Positions 33,013 to 43,538 are shown, numbered from the stretch's first letter. The stretch: DNA of 64,000 nucleotides from Chitinophaga parva (GCF_003071345.1 NZ_QCYK01000001.1:1612001-1676000); one strand, 5' to 3'. Notes: generated by a model from the letters alone, not told the origin. Program-made: numbers and translations.

Positions 33013-34371
33013 TTAACCATTAACGATCTCCGCGATGCGCCCTTTCAGCAAGTCTATGTCCCCCGCACCTGCGGTGATCAGCAGGGGAGAGGCGTGGGCG
33101 GGCAGCCATTCCAGCAGCGCTGCTTTTTCCAGTACCCGTACATTTTTATTTGTCATCCGGTCTGCTATCATCTGGCTGGTTACGCCTTCCATCGGCAGTT
33201 CGCGGGCGGGGTAGATGGGTAGCAGTACTACTTCATCCGCCAGGGAAAGTACTTCGGCAAATCCGTCCGCCAGGTCCCGGGTACGGGAAAACAAATGCGG
33301 CTGGAAGATCACCGTACACTTCATGCCCGGGAAAAGCGCTTTGGCGCTGGTGATCAGGGCCCTCAGCTCTTCCGGGTGGTGTGCGTAGTCATCAATGTAC
33401 ACTTTATCGTCGTGGCGCACCACGTATTCAAAACGGCGGCGTATCCCTTTGAAATCAGCTACGGCTGCCTTGATCTTCTCCGCGTCTATGCCCAGGAGGT
33501 ACGCCACGGAAATGGCCACCAGGGCGTTTTCTACGTTATGCAGGCCGCCTATGTTCAGGCGCACATCTTCAATTTTCCACGATTCTTCCACCACATCAAA
33601 ATGATAGCCGCCTGCAGATCCCTGTACGTTGGTGGCATAAATATTTGCCTGGTCGTTGTACAGGTTGTACGTGATCTTGTTGGGGGTGTCCAGGTCTGCA
33701 TCGCGCTTTAAGCCGTACTTGACAATCAAAGTACCGTTAGGCTTAATGTTGTGCGTGTACTGGATGAACGCTTCTTCCATCGCTTCCGGTGTTCCGTAGA
33801 TGTCCAGGTGATCCGGGTCCATGGCCGTGAGCACGGCAATGTCCGGGTTCAATTTCAGGAAAGAGCGGTCATATTCATCGGCTTCTATCACGGCTACCTG
33901 GCGGTCGCTGCTCCAGAAGTTACGGTCATAGTTTACAGCGATACCCCCCAGGAAAGCATTACAGCCATAGCCCGTGTGCCGCAGGATGTGGGCGGTCATG
34001 GTACTTACGGTGGTCTTGCCGTGGGTGCCTGCAATGGTGATGGCATACATTTCATTGGTGATGGCCTGCAGGATGTCACTGCGTTTCACCACGGTGTAGC
34101 CATTGTCACGGTACCAGTTCAGCTCTGCATGGCTGGCGGGGATGGCCGGTGTGTACACGACTACCTGTGCCTCACGGTCGATGGCCTGCACATCGTCTGT
34201 GTAGTGAATGTGCATGCCCTCCGTTACCAGTTGCTGGGTGAGGCTTGTTTCAGTACGGTCATAACCACTTACGGACGCGCCGTTCTCATTGAAGTAGCGG
34301 GCAATGGCGCTCATGCCAATGCCGCCTATACCAATGAAGTAAACACGTTGTATGTTCTTTATAGCTACCAT
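33013..34371 (-). CDS. murC: UDP-N-acetylmuramate--L-alanine ligase
   Basis: MurC adds L-Ala to UDP-MurNAc in the cytoplasm, the first peptide step of peptidoglycan synthesis. The 452-residue protein has the N-terminal Rossmann motif FIGIGGIGMSAIAR (12-25), the ATP loop AGTHGKTT (114-121), VIEADEYDRSFL near 180 and DDYAHHPEE near 330 (typical of MurC). It starts at ATG 34371, 8 bp after murG, and is followed by a 103-bp gap with an inverted repeat before ftsQ. Confidence 0.97.
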   Translation of the reverse strand: MVAIKNIQRVYFIGIGGIGMSAIARYFNENGASVSGYDRTETSLTQQLVTEGMHIHYTDDVQAIDREAQVVVYTPAIPASHAELNWYRDNGYTVVKRSDILQAITNEMYAITIAGTHGKTTVSTMTAHILRHTGYGCNAFLGGIAVNYDRNFWSSDRQVAVIEADEYDRSFLKLNPDIAVLTAMDPDHLDIYGTPEAMEEAFIQYTHNIKPNGTLIVKYGLKRDADLDTPNKITYNLYNDQANIYATNVQGSAGGYHFDVVEESWKIEDVRLNIGGLHNVENALVAISVAYLLGIDAEKIKAAVADFKGIRRRFEYVVRHDDKVYIDDYAHHPEELRALITSAKALFPGMKCTVIFQPHLFSRTRDLADGFAEVLSLADEVVLLPIYPARELPMEGVTSQMIADRMTNKNVRVLEKAALLEWLPAHASPLLITAGAGDIDLLKGRIAEIVNG

Positions 34372-34379
34372 GTAAAAGT

Positions 34380-35477
34380 CTAACGAACCAATTTTAATAC
34401 TTCCTCCGCGATCGTCTGGTCAGCGTGCGGGTTTGCAAGGCTTGCAATATTGGTTTCCAGCTGTTCTATCAGTGCTTTGTTCTGCAAAAGACTGAACAGG
34501 GTAGTGCCTAATTGCGCGCCAACTTCATTATCCTTGAGCAGCAGTGCTGCTTTTTTGTTCACGAGGCTCATGGCGTTGGAAGTCTGATGATCTTCCGCGG
34601 CAAAGGGGTAGGGTACAAATACCGTTGCCTTTTTCACCACGCAGAGCTCTGCGATGGCCAGTGCGCCTGCGCGGGAGATCACTACATCAGCGGCGGCGTA
34701 GGCCTGGTCCATGTTCGTGATAAATTCCAGCACCTTCACGTGTGAGGAGAAGGGGGCCGCGGCGGCTTTGGCTGTTTCAAAATAAGGTTTGCCGGTTTGC
34801 CAGATCAGCTGCACGTCTTTTTCCACGAAGGAGGCCAGGAGTGCGTGAATGGCTTCGTTGATAGACTTGGCCCCGAGGCTGCCGCCTACCACGAACACGG
34901 TTTTCTTGTTGGCATCCAGTCCAAAGTGTACCAGGCTTTCATGGCGCGTGGCGTGGCTTTGGGTGATGCTGCTGCGAACGGGATTGCCCGTCACTAATAT
35001 TTTGGAAGCAGGGAAAAATTTTTCCATGCCGTCATAACCGGTACAGATGCGGGCCGCCCTGTGCGAGAGTACTTTATTGGCCTTGCCTGCAAAGGAGTTC
35101 TGCTCCTGGATGAGGGTAGGAATGCCGTGGCGCTGTGCGCGGTCCAGCATGGGAAAGCTGGCAAAGCCGCCTACGCCCACTACTACATCCGGCTTAAACT
35201 CGCGCAGGATGCGGTTTGCATGGCCCAGGCTTTTGATCAGTTTGAACGGCAGCAGGATGTTCTTGAAAATATTGCTGCGGTTAAAACCTACGATCTCCAG
35301 CCCCTCAATGCGGTAACCTGCCTGCGGTACTTTCTCCATTTCCATTTTGCCCTTGGCGCCTACAAACAGGATGTCGATATCGCCCTTGGCCTGGGTTTTC
35401 AACGCATTGGCAATTGCAATGGCCGGGAAGATATGTCCCCCGGTACCCCCTCCTGCTATGATTACTTTGCGTTGCAT
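34380..35477 (-). CDS. murG: Lipid II synthase MurG (GT28)
   Basis: MurG transfers GlcNAc from UDP-GlcNAc to lipid I at the cytoplasmic face of the inner membrane. The 365-residue protein has the N-terminal glycine loop AGGGTGGHIFP (8-18), VGVGGFASFP near 100, and the donor-binding block VVGGSLGAKSINEAI near 190, with SRAGALAIAEL and PFAAEDHQTSNA later. It lies 19 bp after ftsW and 8 bp before murC. Confidence 0.97.
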   Translation of the reverse strand: MQRKVIIAGGGTGGHIFPAIAIANALKTQAKGDIDILFVGAKGKMEMEKVPQAGYRIEGLEIVGFNRSNIFKNILLPFKLIKSLGHANRILREFKPDVVVGVGGFASFPMLDRAQRHGIPTLIQEQNSFAGKANKVLSHRAARICTGYDGMEKFFPASKILVTGNPVRSSITQSHATRHESLVHFGLDANKKTVFVVGGSLGAKSINEAIHALLASFVEKDVQLIWQTGKPYFETAKAAAAPFSSHVKVLEFITNMDQAYAAADVVISRAGALAIAELCVVKKATVFVPYPFAAEDHQTSNAMSLVNKKAALLLKDNEVGAQLGTTLFSLLQNKALIEQLETNIASLANPHADQTIAEEVLKLVR

Positions 35478-35496
35478 AAATCTTTATTGTGCAATT

Positions 35497-36702
35497 TTAT
35501 ACTGCCATGTTAAGGCCTGCCTCGCGTTGCTGCTGCAGCACCCGTTCCATGCGCTCTTTTTCTATACGTTTCAATTCTGTTTCTTCCACGTTCCTGGATA
35601 CACTCAGGATAATACCGATGGCCAGGCTGGTAAAGATCACTGACGAGCCACCCATACTTACCATAGGCAGTGTAACGCCTGTAACCGGGAACAGGTGCAC
35701 GTTCACCGCCATATTGCAAAGGGCCTGGATCACCAGGGTAAAACTGAGGCCCAGCGCCAGGAATGCACCAAATGCATACGGGCACCTTTTGAAAATGCGG
35801 ATGCTGCGCAAGAGCAACAGCATGTATGCCATCAGGATCAAAAAGGCGCCAAAGATACCATACTCTTCGATTATGATCGCATAAATAAAATCAGAATATG
35901 GGTGCGGCAAAAAGTTGCGTTGATTGCTGTTGCCGGGGCCCTTTCCAAGTATGCCTCCTTCTGCAATGGCAATGTTAGCCTGCTGCACCTGGTAGGGTTG
36001 TTCTTTATCCCCGCCACCCATGAAACTTTCAACGCGCGCAATCCACGTTTTGGTACGCAGGTCATTACCACTTAGTTTGGCAAAGATGAACATCAACAGC
36101 ACAATGCCTGCCATACAACCCACCATGGCTGCCAGGAACTTAACCGGTACACGCCCTATGAAGCAAAGCAGCATGCAGCTGGCGCCCAGCAGCAACGCCG
36201 TGCTCATATTTGCCGGCATGATCAGCAGGCAAATAAAACCCACTGGTAAAATGATGGGCAAAAAGCCCGTTTTAAAATCGGTGATCACACCCTGCTTGCG
36301 CGACAACATCCTGGATACATACATGAACAGGGCCAGCTTGGCGATGTCCGATGTCTGGAAGGTAAGGTTGATCACCGGCAGGTTGATCCAGCGCGCGGCG
36401 CTGTTCAGGTTACGGCCAAATGCCAGCGTGTAGCAGAGCAGTGGTATGGAAATGAGCATGCCCAGCTGCGCAATGCGGGAATACACCGTGTAGTTCACCT
36501 TATGCGCAAAGTAGATGATGAGCAGGCCCAAACCCAGCACGGTAAGCTGTTTGATCAGGTAATATTCTGTGTGCCCCTGCCGCATGCGGTATGCCAGCGA
36601 GCCGGTGGAGCTGTACACAGCCAGGAGGCTTACTACCGATAGGAAAGCCACTATCGTCCAGATCACTTTATCACCTTTCGCTCTTTGCAGTAAACCGTCC
36701 AT
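35497..36702 (-). CDS. ftsW: Lipid II polymerase FtsW (SEDS)
   Basis: FtsW is the SEDS-family glycosyltransferase of the divisome and works with FtsI. The 401-residue protein has about 10 TM segments. It shows the conserved AARWINLP block near 100, the long extracytoplasmic loop with GNSNQRNFLPHPYSDFIYAIIIEEYG near 250-275 (shown here only as landmarks NSNQRNFLPHPYSDFI and EEYG), and FPVTGVTLPMVSMGGSS near 335-352, which is the SEDS signature. It lies 35 bp after murD and 19 bp before murG. Confidence 0.96.
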   Translation of the reverse strand: MDGLLQRAKGDKVIWTIVAFLSVVSLLAVYSSTGSLAYRMRQGHTEYYLIKQLTVLGLGLLIIYFAHKVNYTVYSRIAQLGMLISIPLLCYTLAFGRNLNSAARWINLPVINLTFQTSDIAKLALFMYVSRMLSRKQGVITDFKTGFLPIILPVGFICLLIMPANMSTALLLGASCMLLCFIGRVPVKFLAAMVGCMAGIVLLMFIFAKLSGNDLRTKTWIARVESFMGGGDKEQPYQVQQANIAIAEGGILGKGPGNSNQRNFLPHPYSDFIYAIIIEEYGIFGAFLILMAYMLLLLRSIRIFKRCPYAFGAFLALGLSFTLVIQALCNMAVNVHLFPVTGVTLPMVSMGGSSVIFTSLAIGIILSVSRNVEETELKRIEKERMERVLQQQREAGLNMAV

Positions 36703-36737
36703 GGTGCTCGTTATTTATATTCGTTAACCATTCACAC

Positions 36738-38078
36738 TTAAAGCTCGCGCACTACTTCCTTGAACTTGCGGCCGCGGTCTTCGTAGTTCTTAAACAGGTC
36801 GAAGCTGGCGCAGGCAGGGGAGAGCAATACCACGTCTCCCTTGGCAGACAGCTGGAAGGCAGATCTAACGGCATCCTCCATATTATCTGTGCTTACCATT
36901 TGCGGTACATCGTTGGAAAGCGCATCCTGGATCAGGTGGTTGTCTACCCCCAGGCACACGATGGCTTTCACTCTTTCCTTCACCAGGTCGCGGATGGCGC
37001 TGTAGTCATTGCCTTTATCCACGCCGCCCATGATGAGGATGATGGGGCGGTTTTCTATACTTTCCAGCGCAAACCATACCGAGTTTACGTTGGTGGCCTT
37101 ACTGTCATTGATGAAGTCTACCCCGCGCACGGTAGCTACAAACTCCATGCGATGCTCCAGGCTCTTGAAAGAGGCAAGGCTCTCGCGGATCTTTTCCTTG
37201 CGGATATTCATCGTGCGGCCGGCTATTCCTGCTGCCATAGAGTTGTAAATATTATGTTTTCCTTTCAACGCCAAATCATACATCGATACGATATCCGTCT
37301 CGCCATTCACCGTGATATTAATCTGGTCATTTGTCATTGATCCGCCTTCTTTCAGTGGTTCCATAATCGTAAAGGGTATTAAGGTTGAACGAATTGAATG
37401 AGTTTGTAAATAGTGCATGATCTCGGGATCGTCCTTGCAGTAAACGAAGTAATCATCTGCTGCCTGGTTCATAGCGATCCTGAACTTGGACGCCACGTAG
37501 TGCTCCATTTTATATTCATACCGGTCCAGGTGGTCCGGGGTAATATTCAGCAAAATGGCCACGTGCGGGCGGAAATCCCTGATATCGTCCAGCTGGAAAC
37601 TGCTGATCTCTATCACGTAATATTCCTGTGGGTCTGTAGCTACCTGTTTGGCGTAGCTGATACCGATGTTGCCTACCATGGCCACCGGCAGGCCGGCAGT
37701 ATGAAAAATATGGTAGGTCAGCGCGGTGGTGGTGCTTTTACCGTTGCTACCCGTGATGGCAATGATCTTGGCATCCTTGCTGTAGCGCCAGGCCAGCTCT
37801 ATTTCGGAGATCACCGGTATGCCGGCGGCGCGGATCTTTTTCATCACCTCGCTTTTCTCGGGTATGCCCGGGCTTTTCACGATCTCGTCTGCCCCGAGGA
37901 TCTTATCCCAGCTGTGGTGGCTTTCTTCAAAGGGTATCTCCTGCTGCGCAAGCTCATGTTTATAGATATCCTTGATGGTCCCCCCGTCTGACACAAACAC
38001 TTCATACCCCTGCTGTTTGCCCAGCAGGGCAGCCCCTACACCGCTTTCACCGGCTCCAAGTATGATGAGTTTTGCCAT
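36738..38078 (-). CDS. murD: UDP-N-acetylmuramoylalanine--D-glutamate ligase
   Basis: MurD adds D-Glu to UDP-MurNAc-L-Ala. The 446-residue protein has LIILGAGESGVGAA (4-17), KSPGIPEKSEV near 70, the ATP loop TGSNGKSTTT (109-118), VIEISSFQLDDI near 165, LLNITPDHLDRY near 185, and FINDSKATNVNS near 317. These are all family markers. It lies 32 bp after mraY and 35 bp before ftsW, in the standard dcw order. Confidence 0.97.
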   Translation of the reverse strand: MAKLIILGAGESGVGAALLGKQQGYEVFVSDGGTIKDIYKHELAQQEIPFEESHHSWDKILGADEIVKSPGIPEKSEVMKKIRAAGIPVISEIELAWRYSKDAKIIAITGSNGKSTTTALTYHIFHTAGLPVAMVGNIGISYAKQVATDPQEYYVIEISSFQLDDIRDFRPHVAILLNITPDHLDRYEYKMEHYVASKFRIAMNQAADDYFVYCKDDPEIMHYLQTHSIRSTLIPFTIMEPLKEGGSMTNDQINITVNGETDIVSMYDLALKGKHNIYNSMAAGIAGRTMNIRKEKIRESLASFKSLEHRMEFVATVRGVDFINDSKATNVNSVWFALESIENRPIILIMGGVDKGNDYSAIRDLVKERVKAIVCLGVDNHLIQDALSNDVPQMVSTDNMEDAVRSAFQLSAKGDVVLLSPACASFDLFKNYEDRGRKFKEVVREL

Positions 38079-38110
38079 GGTCGTTAGTTAGTCTGTCGTT
38101 TCTTTTTCGC

Positions 38111-39361
38111 TTAGCGTATTTTCAGGGTGGCGATGGCAAATGCAGCGCACATGATCGTCACGATCCAGAAGCGCACGGCTATTTTACTTTCGTGGTACCC
38201 CAATTTCTGGTAGTGGTGGTGCAGGGGCGACATCAGGAAGATGCGGCGGCCTTCACCATATTTTTTCTTCGTGTATTTGAAGTAAGACACCTGCAGTACC
38301 ACGGAGAGATTTTCCACCAGGAAAATGCCGCAGAAAATGGGTATCAGTAATTCCTTTCTTACAATGAATGCCAGGGAAGCAATGATGCCACCCAGTGCCA
38401 GGGAGCCGGTATCGCCCATGAACACCTGCGCCGGGAAGGCGTTGTACCAGAGGAAACCCACGCAGGCGCCCACAAATGCTGCAATGAAGATGGACAGTTC
38501 GCCCAGGTTGGGGATGTACATCACGTTCAGGTATTCTGCAAACTGGATGTTGCCGGATACATAGGCAAACACCCCGAGACACATTCCTATGACCGCCGAA
38601 ACCCCCGTGGCCAGGCCATCCAGCCCGTCTGTAAGATTGGCCCCGTTACTCACCGCGGTAATAATGATGATCACCACGATCACGTACAGCACCCAGGTGA
38701 ATTTTTCAGCACCCGGTATCCAGGAGATCAGTTTTGAATAATTGAACTCATGGTTCTTTACGAAAGGGATGGTAGTGATCGGTGTTTTTACATCCGTGAA
38801 GCGGTGGCCGTCCTTGGTGACGCGCTCCTGGTGGTTCTTGGCCACATGCTCACCGGTGGACAGCTTGGCGTTCATCAGCTCGCGGCTTACTACCACATCG
38901 TTATTGAAGTACAGTGTGAGCCCGATGATGAGGCCCAGGCCTACCTGGCCCATCACTTTGAACTTGCCGGCCAGGCCTTCTTTATTTTTTTTGAATACTT
39001 TGATATAGTCGTCCAGGAAACCGATCAGCCCTAACCACACAGTACATAGCAGCATCAGCCAGATATACACGTTGTTTACCTGTGCAAACAGCAGGGTGGG
39101 GATGATGATGGCAGAGAGAATGATCAGGCCACCCATGGTAGGCGTGCCTTTCTTCAGGTTCTCACCTGCAAGGCCCAGTGTACGGATCACTTCACCGATC
39201 TGCTTTTTCTGCAGGTACTGCACCAGGCGCTTACCCAGCAGCAGCGAGATCACCAGCGACAGCAGCAGGGCCAGTGTTACGCGGAACGTAATGTACTGGA
39301 AGGCGCCTGCACCACTCAGGTTGAAATTTGTTTTTAAATAATTGAATAAGTAGTATAGCAT
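38111..39361 (-). CDS. mraY: Phospho-N-acetylmuramoyl-pentapeptide transferase MraY
   Basis: MraY makes lipid I from UDP-MurNAc-pentapeptide and undecaprenyl phosphate. The 416-residue polytopic protein has [11 protein letters not shown] near 75, the catalytic Asp region [13 protein letters not shown] near 118, [15 protein letters not shown] near 245, [12 protein letters not shown] near 320 and the C-terminal [18 protein letters not shown] hydrophilic insert of about 60 residues after TM4 (about 155-215) makes it longer than E. coli MraY (360); this is usual in Bacteroidota. It lies 28 bp after murE. Confidence 0.97.
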   Translation of the reverse strand: MLYYLFNYLKTNFNLSGAGAFQYITFRVTLALLLSLVISLLLGKRLVQYLQKKQIGEVIRTLGLAGENLKKGTPTMGGLIILSAIIIPTLLFAQVNNVYIWLMLLCTVWLGLIGFLDDYIKVFKKNKEGLAGKFKVMGQVGLGLIIGLTLYFNNDVVVSRELMNAKLSTGEHVAKNHQERVTKDGHRFTDVKTPITTIPFVKNHEFNYSKLISWIPGAEKFTWVLYVIVVIIIITAVSNGANLTDGLDGLATGVSAVIGMCLGVFAYVSGNIQFAEYLNVMYIPNLGELSIFIAAFVGACVGFLWYNAFPAQVFMGDTGSLALGGIIASLAFIVRKELLIPIFCGIFLVENLSVVLQVSYFKYTKKKYGEGRRIFLMSPLHHHYQKLGYHESKIAVRFWIVTIMCAAFAIATLKIR

Positions 39362-39389
39362 ATTTCGGATCGGTGTCGCTGTTAATCTT

Positions 39390-40856
39390 CTATTTTCCCA
39401 ACAGGGCCAGCATTTCTTTCAGCACTTGTTTGTCATCAAAGGGATGTTTTACCCCGTGGATGTCCTGGTATTTTTCGTGGCCTTTACCTGCTACCAGGAT
39501 GATGTCCTCCGGGTTGGCCAGGCTTACGGCTGTTTTGATGGCTTCTTTGCGGTCCACGATGCTCAGCGTTTTGCGGAGCAGGTTTACCGGGATGCCCGTT
39601 TCCATCTCTTTAATGATGGCACCGGGATCTTCAGAACGGGGATTGTCCGAGGTAAGGATCACGCGGTCACTGCGCTCAGCTGCCACCTGGGCCATCACCG
39701 GCCTTTTGGTGGTGTCACGGTCCCCGCCGGCGCCTACTACGGTGATGATCTTCTCGTGGCCTTTGCGCAGGTTGTTGATGGTAGCCAATACATTCAGCAA
39801 TGCATCCGGCGTATGCGCGTAGTCCACGATGCCGATCACCCGCTCCCTGTCACTCACGATATAATCAAAGCGGCCTTCTGCACCGGTAACGGCGCTCAGG
39901 GCCTGCAGTACTTCGTCTTTATCCTGGCCCAGGAGGGTGGCGGCGCCATACACGGCCAGCAGGTTGTAGGCATTGAACTCGCCGATGAGGCGGAAATGCA
40001 CTTCTTTCTCATTCACCTGCATGATCAGCCCTGTAAGGCTGTTCTCCAGGATCTTGCCCTTGAAATCCGCCATCGTGCGCAGGCTGTAGCTGGCCTTTTT
40101 TGCCTTGGTGTTCTGCAGCATCACGTTGCCCCGTTTATCATCCAGGTTCGTGAGTGCAAAGGCGGAAGACGGCAGCCCGTCAAAGAACATCTTCTTCACA
40201 CGGATATACTCATCAAAGGTTTTGTGGTAATCCAGGTGATCGTGGGTGATATTGCTGAAAATGCCGCCGGCAAACTTAGCCCCCGCAATACGTTGCTGGT
40301 GGATGGCGTGCGAGCTCACTTCCATGAAAGCATAGGCGCAGCCCTCGTCCACCATGTCTGCCAGCAAAGCCTGGAGGCTGATGGCATCCGGAGTGGTGTG
40401 GGTGGCCGGTATTATTTCGTTGCCAATGCGGTTTTCCACGGTGGAGATGAGGCCGCAATGGAAGCGCAGTTTGGTAAATAGATTAAAGAGCAAAGTAGCA
40501 ATGGTGGTTTTGCCATTGGTGCCGGTAACGCCCACCAGTTGCAGTTTCTGGGAAGGGTTATCGTAAAAGTTGGCCGCCATGATGCCGCAGGCCAGGGCGC
40601 TGTCGCTCACCTGTACAAAGCATACGTTGGCCGGTCTTTCATCCGGCAGCACTTCACAGACAATGGCGGTAGCGCCCTGCGACAGTGCCTTGGCAATGAA
40701 CTGGTGCCCGTCTGCATGTACACCTTTAATGGCGATGAACACATCCCCCGGCGCAATGGCGCGCGAGTCTATGCGGAGGGCCGGCACGGCAATGTCATTA
40801 TTGCCCTGCACTGCCACGATGTGCACATTGTATAATATTTCCTGCAGCGTTTTCAT
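39390..40856 (-). CDS. murE: UDP-MurNAc-tripeptide synthetase (meso-DAP adding) MurE
   Basis: MurE adds the third residue of the stem peptide. The 488-residue protein has the ATP loop GTNGKTT (112-118), [13 protein letters not shown] near 178, [13 protein letters not shown] near 210 and [13 protein letters not shown] near 345. The motif SDNPRSEDP near 402 is the DNPR signature that selects meso-diaminopimelate, so this organism's peptidoglycan should be of the A1gamma type. The start codon overlaps the ftsI stop by one base (TGATG), which indicates coupled translation. Confidence 0.97.
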   Translation of the reverse strand: MKTLQEILYNVHIVAVQGNNDIAVPALRIDSRAIAPGDVFIAIKGVHADGHQFIAKALSQGATAIVCEVLPDERPANVCFVQVSDSALACGIMAANFYDNPSQKLQLVGVTGTNGKTTIATLLFNLFTKLRFHCGLISTVENRIGNEIIPATHTTPDAISLQALLADMVDEGCAYAFMEVSSHAIHQQRIAGAKFAGGIFSNITHDHLDYHKTFDEYIRVKKMFFDGLPSSAFALTNLDDKRGNVMLQNTKAKKASYSLRTMADFKGKILENSLTGLIMQVNEKEVHFRLIGEFNAYNLLAVYGAATLLGQDKDEVLQALSAVTGAEGRFDYIVSDRERVIGIVDYAHTPDALLNVLATINNLRKGHEKIITVVGAGGDRDTTKRPVMAQVAAERSDRVILTSDNPRSEDPGAIIKEMETGIPVNLLRKTLSIVDRKEAIKTAVSLANPEDIILVAGKGHEKYQDIHGVKHPFDDKQVLKEMLALLGK

Positions 40857-42970
40857 CAGCTCAGTTCAATTACGATGGTTTGTCCACTGCCGCGGGGCGT
40901 ACCTGCGGGCAGGGATTGTGTTTTTACTTTGCCGGCCCCGCGTACCTGTACTTTGAGGCCTGCATTTTCCAGCAGGTTCAGTGCATCTCTCAGGCCCATG
41001 CCTGTTACATCCGGCACTTCACTGGTAGTTGGATTGTCCATTGGGTCCAACTGCACTTTATGACTGCTGTCTATCCTGGCGCTTACCCATTTCACGCCGG
41101 GCATGTCCTCGTCGTGGGCGGGTAGTTCCAGCGTTTCAATGATCGTTTTCCAGGCAGCGGCCCTGGTGGTTTTCATGGCCAGGCCGCTATCCAGGGCGAT
41201 GCGCTGCCTGGGCGTTCTTTGTCTTTCCACGTTCATGGCAAAGAGGCGGTCTGCCACTTCGCGGAACACCGGCCCTGCCACAGAGCCGCCGTAAAACTTG
41301 GTGGCGTGTGGCTTATTGCGGATCACCACCACGCAGGTGTACTGCGGGTTGTTTGCCGGGAAATAGCCTGCGAAAGAACTTTGGTATATCTTATCGGCGT
41401 AGCCATGACTGCCATTGGCCATCAGGGCGGTGCCGGTTTTGCCTGCAAAATTGTAGTACGGTGTCCACAATGCTTTTGCCGTACCATTCATCACCACACC
41501 TTCCAGCATTTTCTTTACCTGCTTCAGCGTGTTGGTAGAGCAGATACTGTCTACCACCACGGTGGGCGCAAAGGTCTTTACCGGCTGGCCGTATTCCTGG
41601 ATGGCATTTACCAGGTAGGGCTTCATCATTTTGCCGCCGTTGGCCACTGCATTATAAAGCATGCAGGTTTGCAGGGGGCTGATGAGCACTTCATAACCAA
41701 AGCCCATCCAGGGCAGGGTGGAATTGCTCCAGCTACGGCTGCTGGTGGATTTTACCACCGGCGTTCCTTCACCTGCCAGGTCAATGTGGGTGATCTGGTC
41801 CAGCTTCAGCGCTTTGATATGCTTCACAAAATCATTCGGGTGGCGGCCGTAGTAGGTGTAGGCCACTTTGGCCATGCCTACGTTGCTGCTGATCTCGAAT
41901 GCATGCTTGATCGTAACGTTGGTAATGCCGGGATGGGGCTCACTGTCAAAGATGGTGCGCCGGCCAAACTGCCAGCGGCCATTATTGATGTCTACCATAT
42001 CATCCATGGAGGCATATTTGTCTTCAAAAGCGGCGATCACGGTAGCCAGTTTGAAGGTGGAACCCGGTTCCGTGCATTGCAGGGCGTAGTTCATGTCTTC
42101 AAAGTAGGTGCCGTCGGGCTGTTTGCCCAGGTTGGCCATGGCCTTTACCTTGCCGGTCTTTACTTCCATTACGATGCAGGTGCCGTACTGCGCGTCATTT
42201 TCAAGGAGCATTTTCATCAGGGCATTTTCGGCAATGTCCTGTATGTTCACATCCAGGGTGGTGATGATGTCTTTCCCGTTCTCGGGGTCAATGTCGGACC
42301 CGTCTACCGGTACATAGGCACCGCCGGAGATCTGGCGCATCAGGCGCCGGCCGGCATCCCCTCTGAGCACGGTATCGTAGGTTCTTTCGAGGCCTACGTT
42401 CTGTGCGTTTTCCCTTGCCAGCCCGATGGTCCTGTTGGCCAGCAGCTTGAAAGGGTTGATGCGTTTATTCTTGGGCTCTGCGATCATGCCACTTTTGTTC
42501 TTACCGTAGCGGAACAAAGGGAAGTTGCGCAGTTGCTGGTATTGTCTGAAATCAATGTTCTCTTTCAGCAGGTAGTAACGGCTTTTGGCTTTGTAGCCAT
42601 TTTCCAGTTCCCGCAGGTATTCTCCTTTGCTCTTATCCTGGAAAAGGCGGGCCAGGCAGTCTGCCAGGGAATCCTTGTTTTCTTTAAAGAGCTTTCCATC
42701 CTTATCCTGGAGGCCATCTGCGGCAAAGTCCATGCGGATGTCGAAATAAGGAATGGAAGTAGACAGGATGCTGCCTTCTTCCGAATAAATGGTGCCTCGT
42801 TCTGCTTCTATCTTCACATTTACGGTGTGCATGCTGTCAGACATGCTGCGCCATTTGGGACCTTCTACATGCTGGATATAAAAAGCTTTTGCCAGGATGG
42901 CCACACCAAAAAGTAACATGCCGATAAAGCATACATACACGCGCCACAATATGTCTTTCTTGATTTCCAC
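40856..42970 (-). CDS. ftsI: Division transpeptidase FtsI (PBP3-like) with PASTA domain
   Basis: FtsI is the septal class B penicillin-binding protein. The 704-residue product has one N-terminal TM (about 10-30), the pedestal starting IEAERGTIYSEEG near 54, and the transpeptidase motifs Ser304-T-F-Lys307 in PGSTFKLAT, S361-S-N363 in EISSNVGMAK and KTG (511-513) in NFAGKTGTALM. A single C-terminal PASTA domain (about 645-704) starts SEVPDVTGMGLRDAL; it is absent from E. coli FtsI but common in Bacteroidota. It lies 28 bp after ftsL and overlaps murE by one base. Confidence 0.96.
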   Translation of the reverse strand: MEIKKDILWRVYVCFIGMLLFGVAILAKAFYIQHVEGPKWRSMSDSMHTVNVKIEAERGTIYSEEGSILSTSIPYFDIRMDFAADGLQDKDGKLFKENKDSLADCLARLFQDKSKGEYLRELENGYKAKSRYYLLKENIDFRQYQQLRNFPLFRYGKNKSGMIAEPKNKRINPFKLLANRTIGLARENAQNVGLERTYDTVLRGDAGRRLMRQISGGAYVPVDGSDIDPENGKDIITTLDVNIQDIAENALMKMLLENDAQYGTCIVMEVKTGKVKAMANLGKQPDGTYFEDMNYALQCTEPGSTFKLATVIAAFEDKYASMDDMVDINNGRWQFGRRTIFDSEPHPGITNVTIKHAFEISSNVGMAKVAYTYYGRHPNDFVKHIKALKLDQITHIDLAGEGTPVVKSTSSRSWSNSTLPWMGFGYEVLISPLQTCMLYNAVANGGKMMKPYLVNAIQEYGQPVKTFAPTVVVDSICSTNTLKQVKKMLEGVVMNGTAKALWTPYYNFAGKTGTALMANGSHGYADKIYQSSFAGYFPANNPQYTCVVVIRNKPHATKFYGGSVAGPVFREVADRLFAMNVERQRTPRQRIALDSGLAMKTTRAAAWKTIIETLELPAHDEDMPGVKWVSARIDSSHKVQLDPMDNPTTSEVPDVTGMGLRDALNLLENAGLKVQVRGAGKVKTQSLPAGTPRGSGQTIVIELS

Positions 42971-42998
42971 GTGTTGTCGGCGGTCAGTTAGTCTGCAA

Positions 42999-43373
42999 TT
43001 ACTTTTTTTCTACTTCAATTTTTTGCGGGGGCGTATTCAGTGGTTTCAGTCCCTGTCCGGAAACTTTATCACTCACTTCACTCATTTTGCTATTGTACAT
43101 CAGGTCACTTTTCCTGCTGATGTAATCCCATTTCAGCTCTCTGATCTCTTTATCCAGCCGGTTGATATCCCAGATCTTTTTTTCCGTGTAGTGGATATTG
43201 GCAATGTATACCAGGGCCAGTCCTGACAGGAAAAGAATATAAGGGGTGTGCTGCACAATGAAGCGATAGTTGATGCGCAGCCGCCAGGCCCGTTTGCGGG
43301 CAGCAGTGTCGGTGGGCGCGGATGACGCTTCCTCCAGCTGTTCGGTCTCATCAAAAAATGCTTCGTCCTGCAC
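42999..43373 (-). CDS. ftsL: FtsL-like divisome protein
   Basis: FtsL is a small bitopic protein that joins FtsB and FtsQ in the divisome. The 124-residue product has an acidic cytoplasmic end (about 1-38), one TM at about 42-62 (YILFLSGLALVYIANI), and a periplasmic helix starting KKIWDINRLDKEIREL with heptad-like spacing for a coiled coil. Sequence similarity in this family is weak. The call rests on size, topology and the place between rsmH and ftsI. The 194-bp gap upstream carries an unusual direct repeat. Confidence 0.8.
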   Translation of the reverse strand: MQDEAFFDETEQLEEASSAPTDTAARKRAWRLRINYRFIVQHTPYILFLSGLALVYIANIHYTEKKIWDINRLDKEIRELKWDYISRKSDLMYNSKMSEVSDKVSGQGLKPLNTPPQKIEVEKK

Positions 43374-43430
43374 GGTGTTTCAGTTTTAAACGGTGATTCG
43401 CAATCGGGGCGCTACATACGCTTTGTTTCA

Positions 43431-43538
43431 AGGACAGTCGCAAATTGAGGGCGTTTCATCTGTTGTAACCCGGTCTGCTCCGCACTTCCCAGCATTGGGT
43501 TGCTTTCAATAAGGACAGTCTCAAATCGAGGGCATTTC
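43431..43538. repeat. 27-bp imperfect direct repeat between rsmH and ftsL
   Basis: The copies at 43431-43457 and 43512-43538 both start AGGACAGTC and end in GAGGGCxTTTC; they match at 24 of 27 positions. The copies are 81 bp apart. They fill most of the only sizeable gap in the first half of the dcw cluster. No terminator or promoter explains them. Confidence 0.75.

Noticed and set aside
41219..42916. 565-residue plus-strand frame opposite ftsI
   Set aside because: Shadow of the transpeptidase gene; composition is His/Gly/Cys-rich noise.
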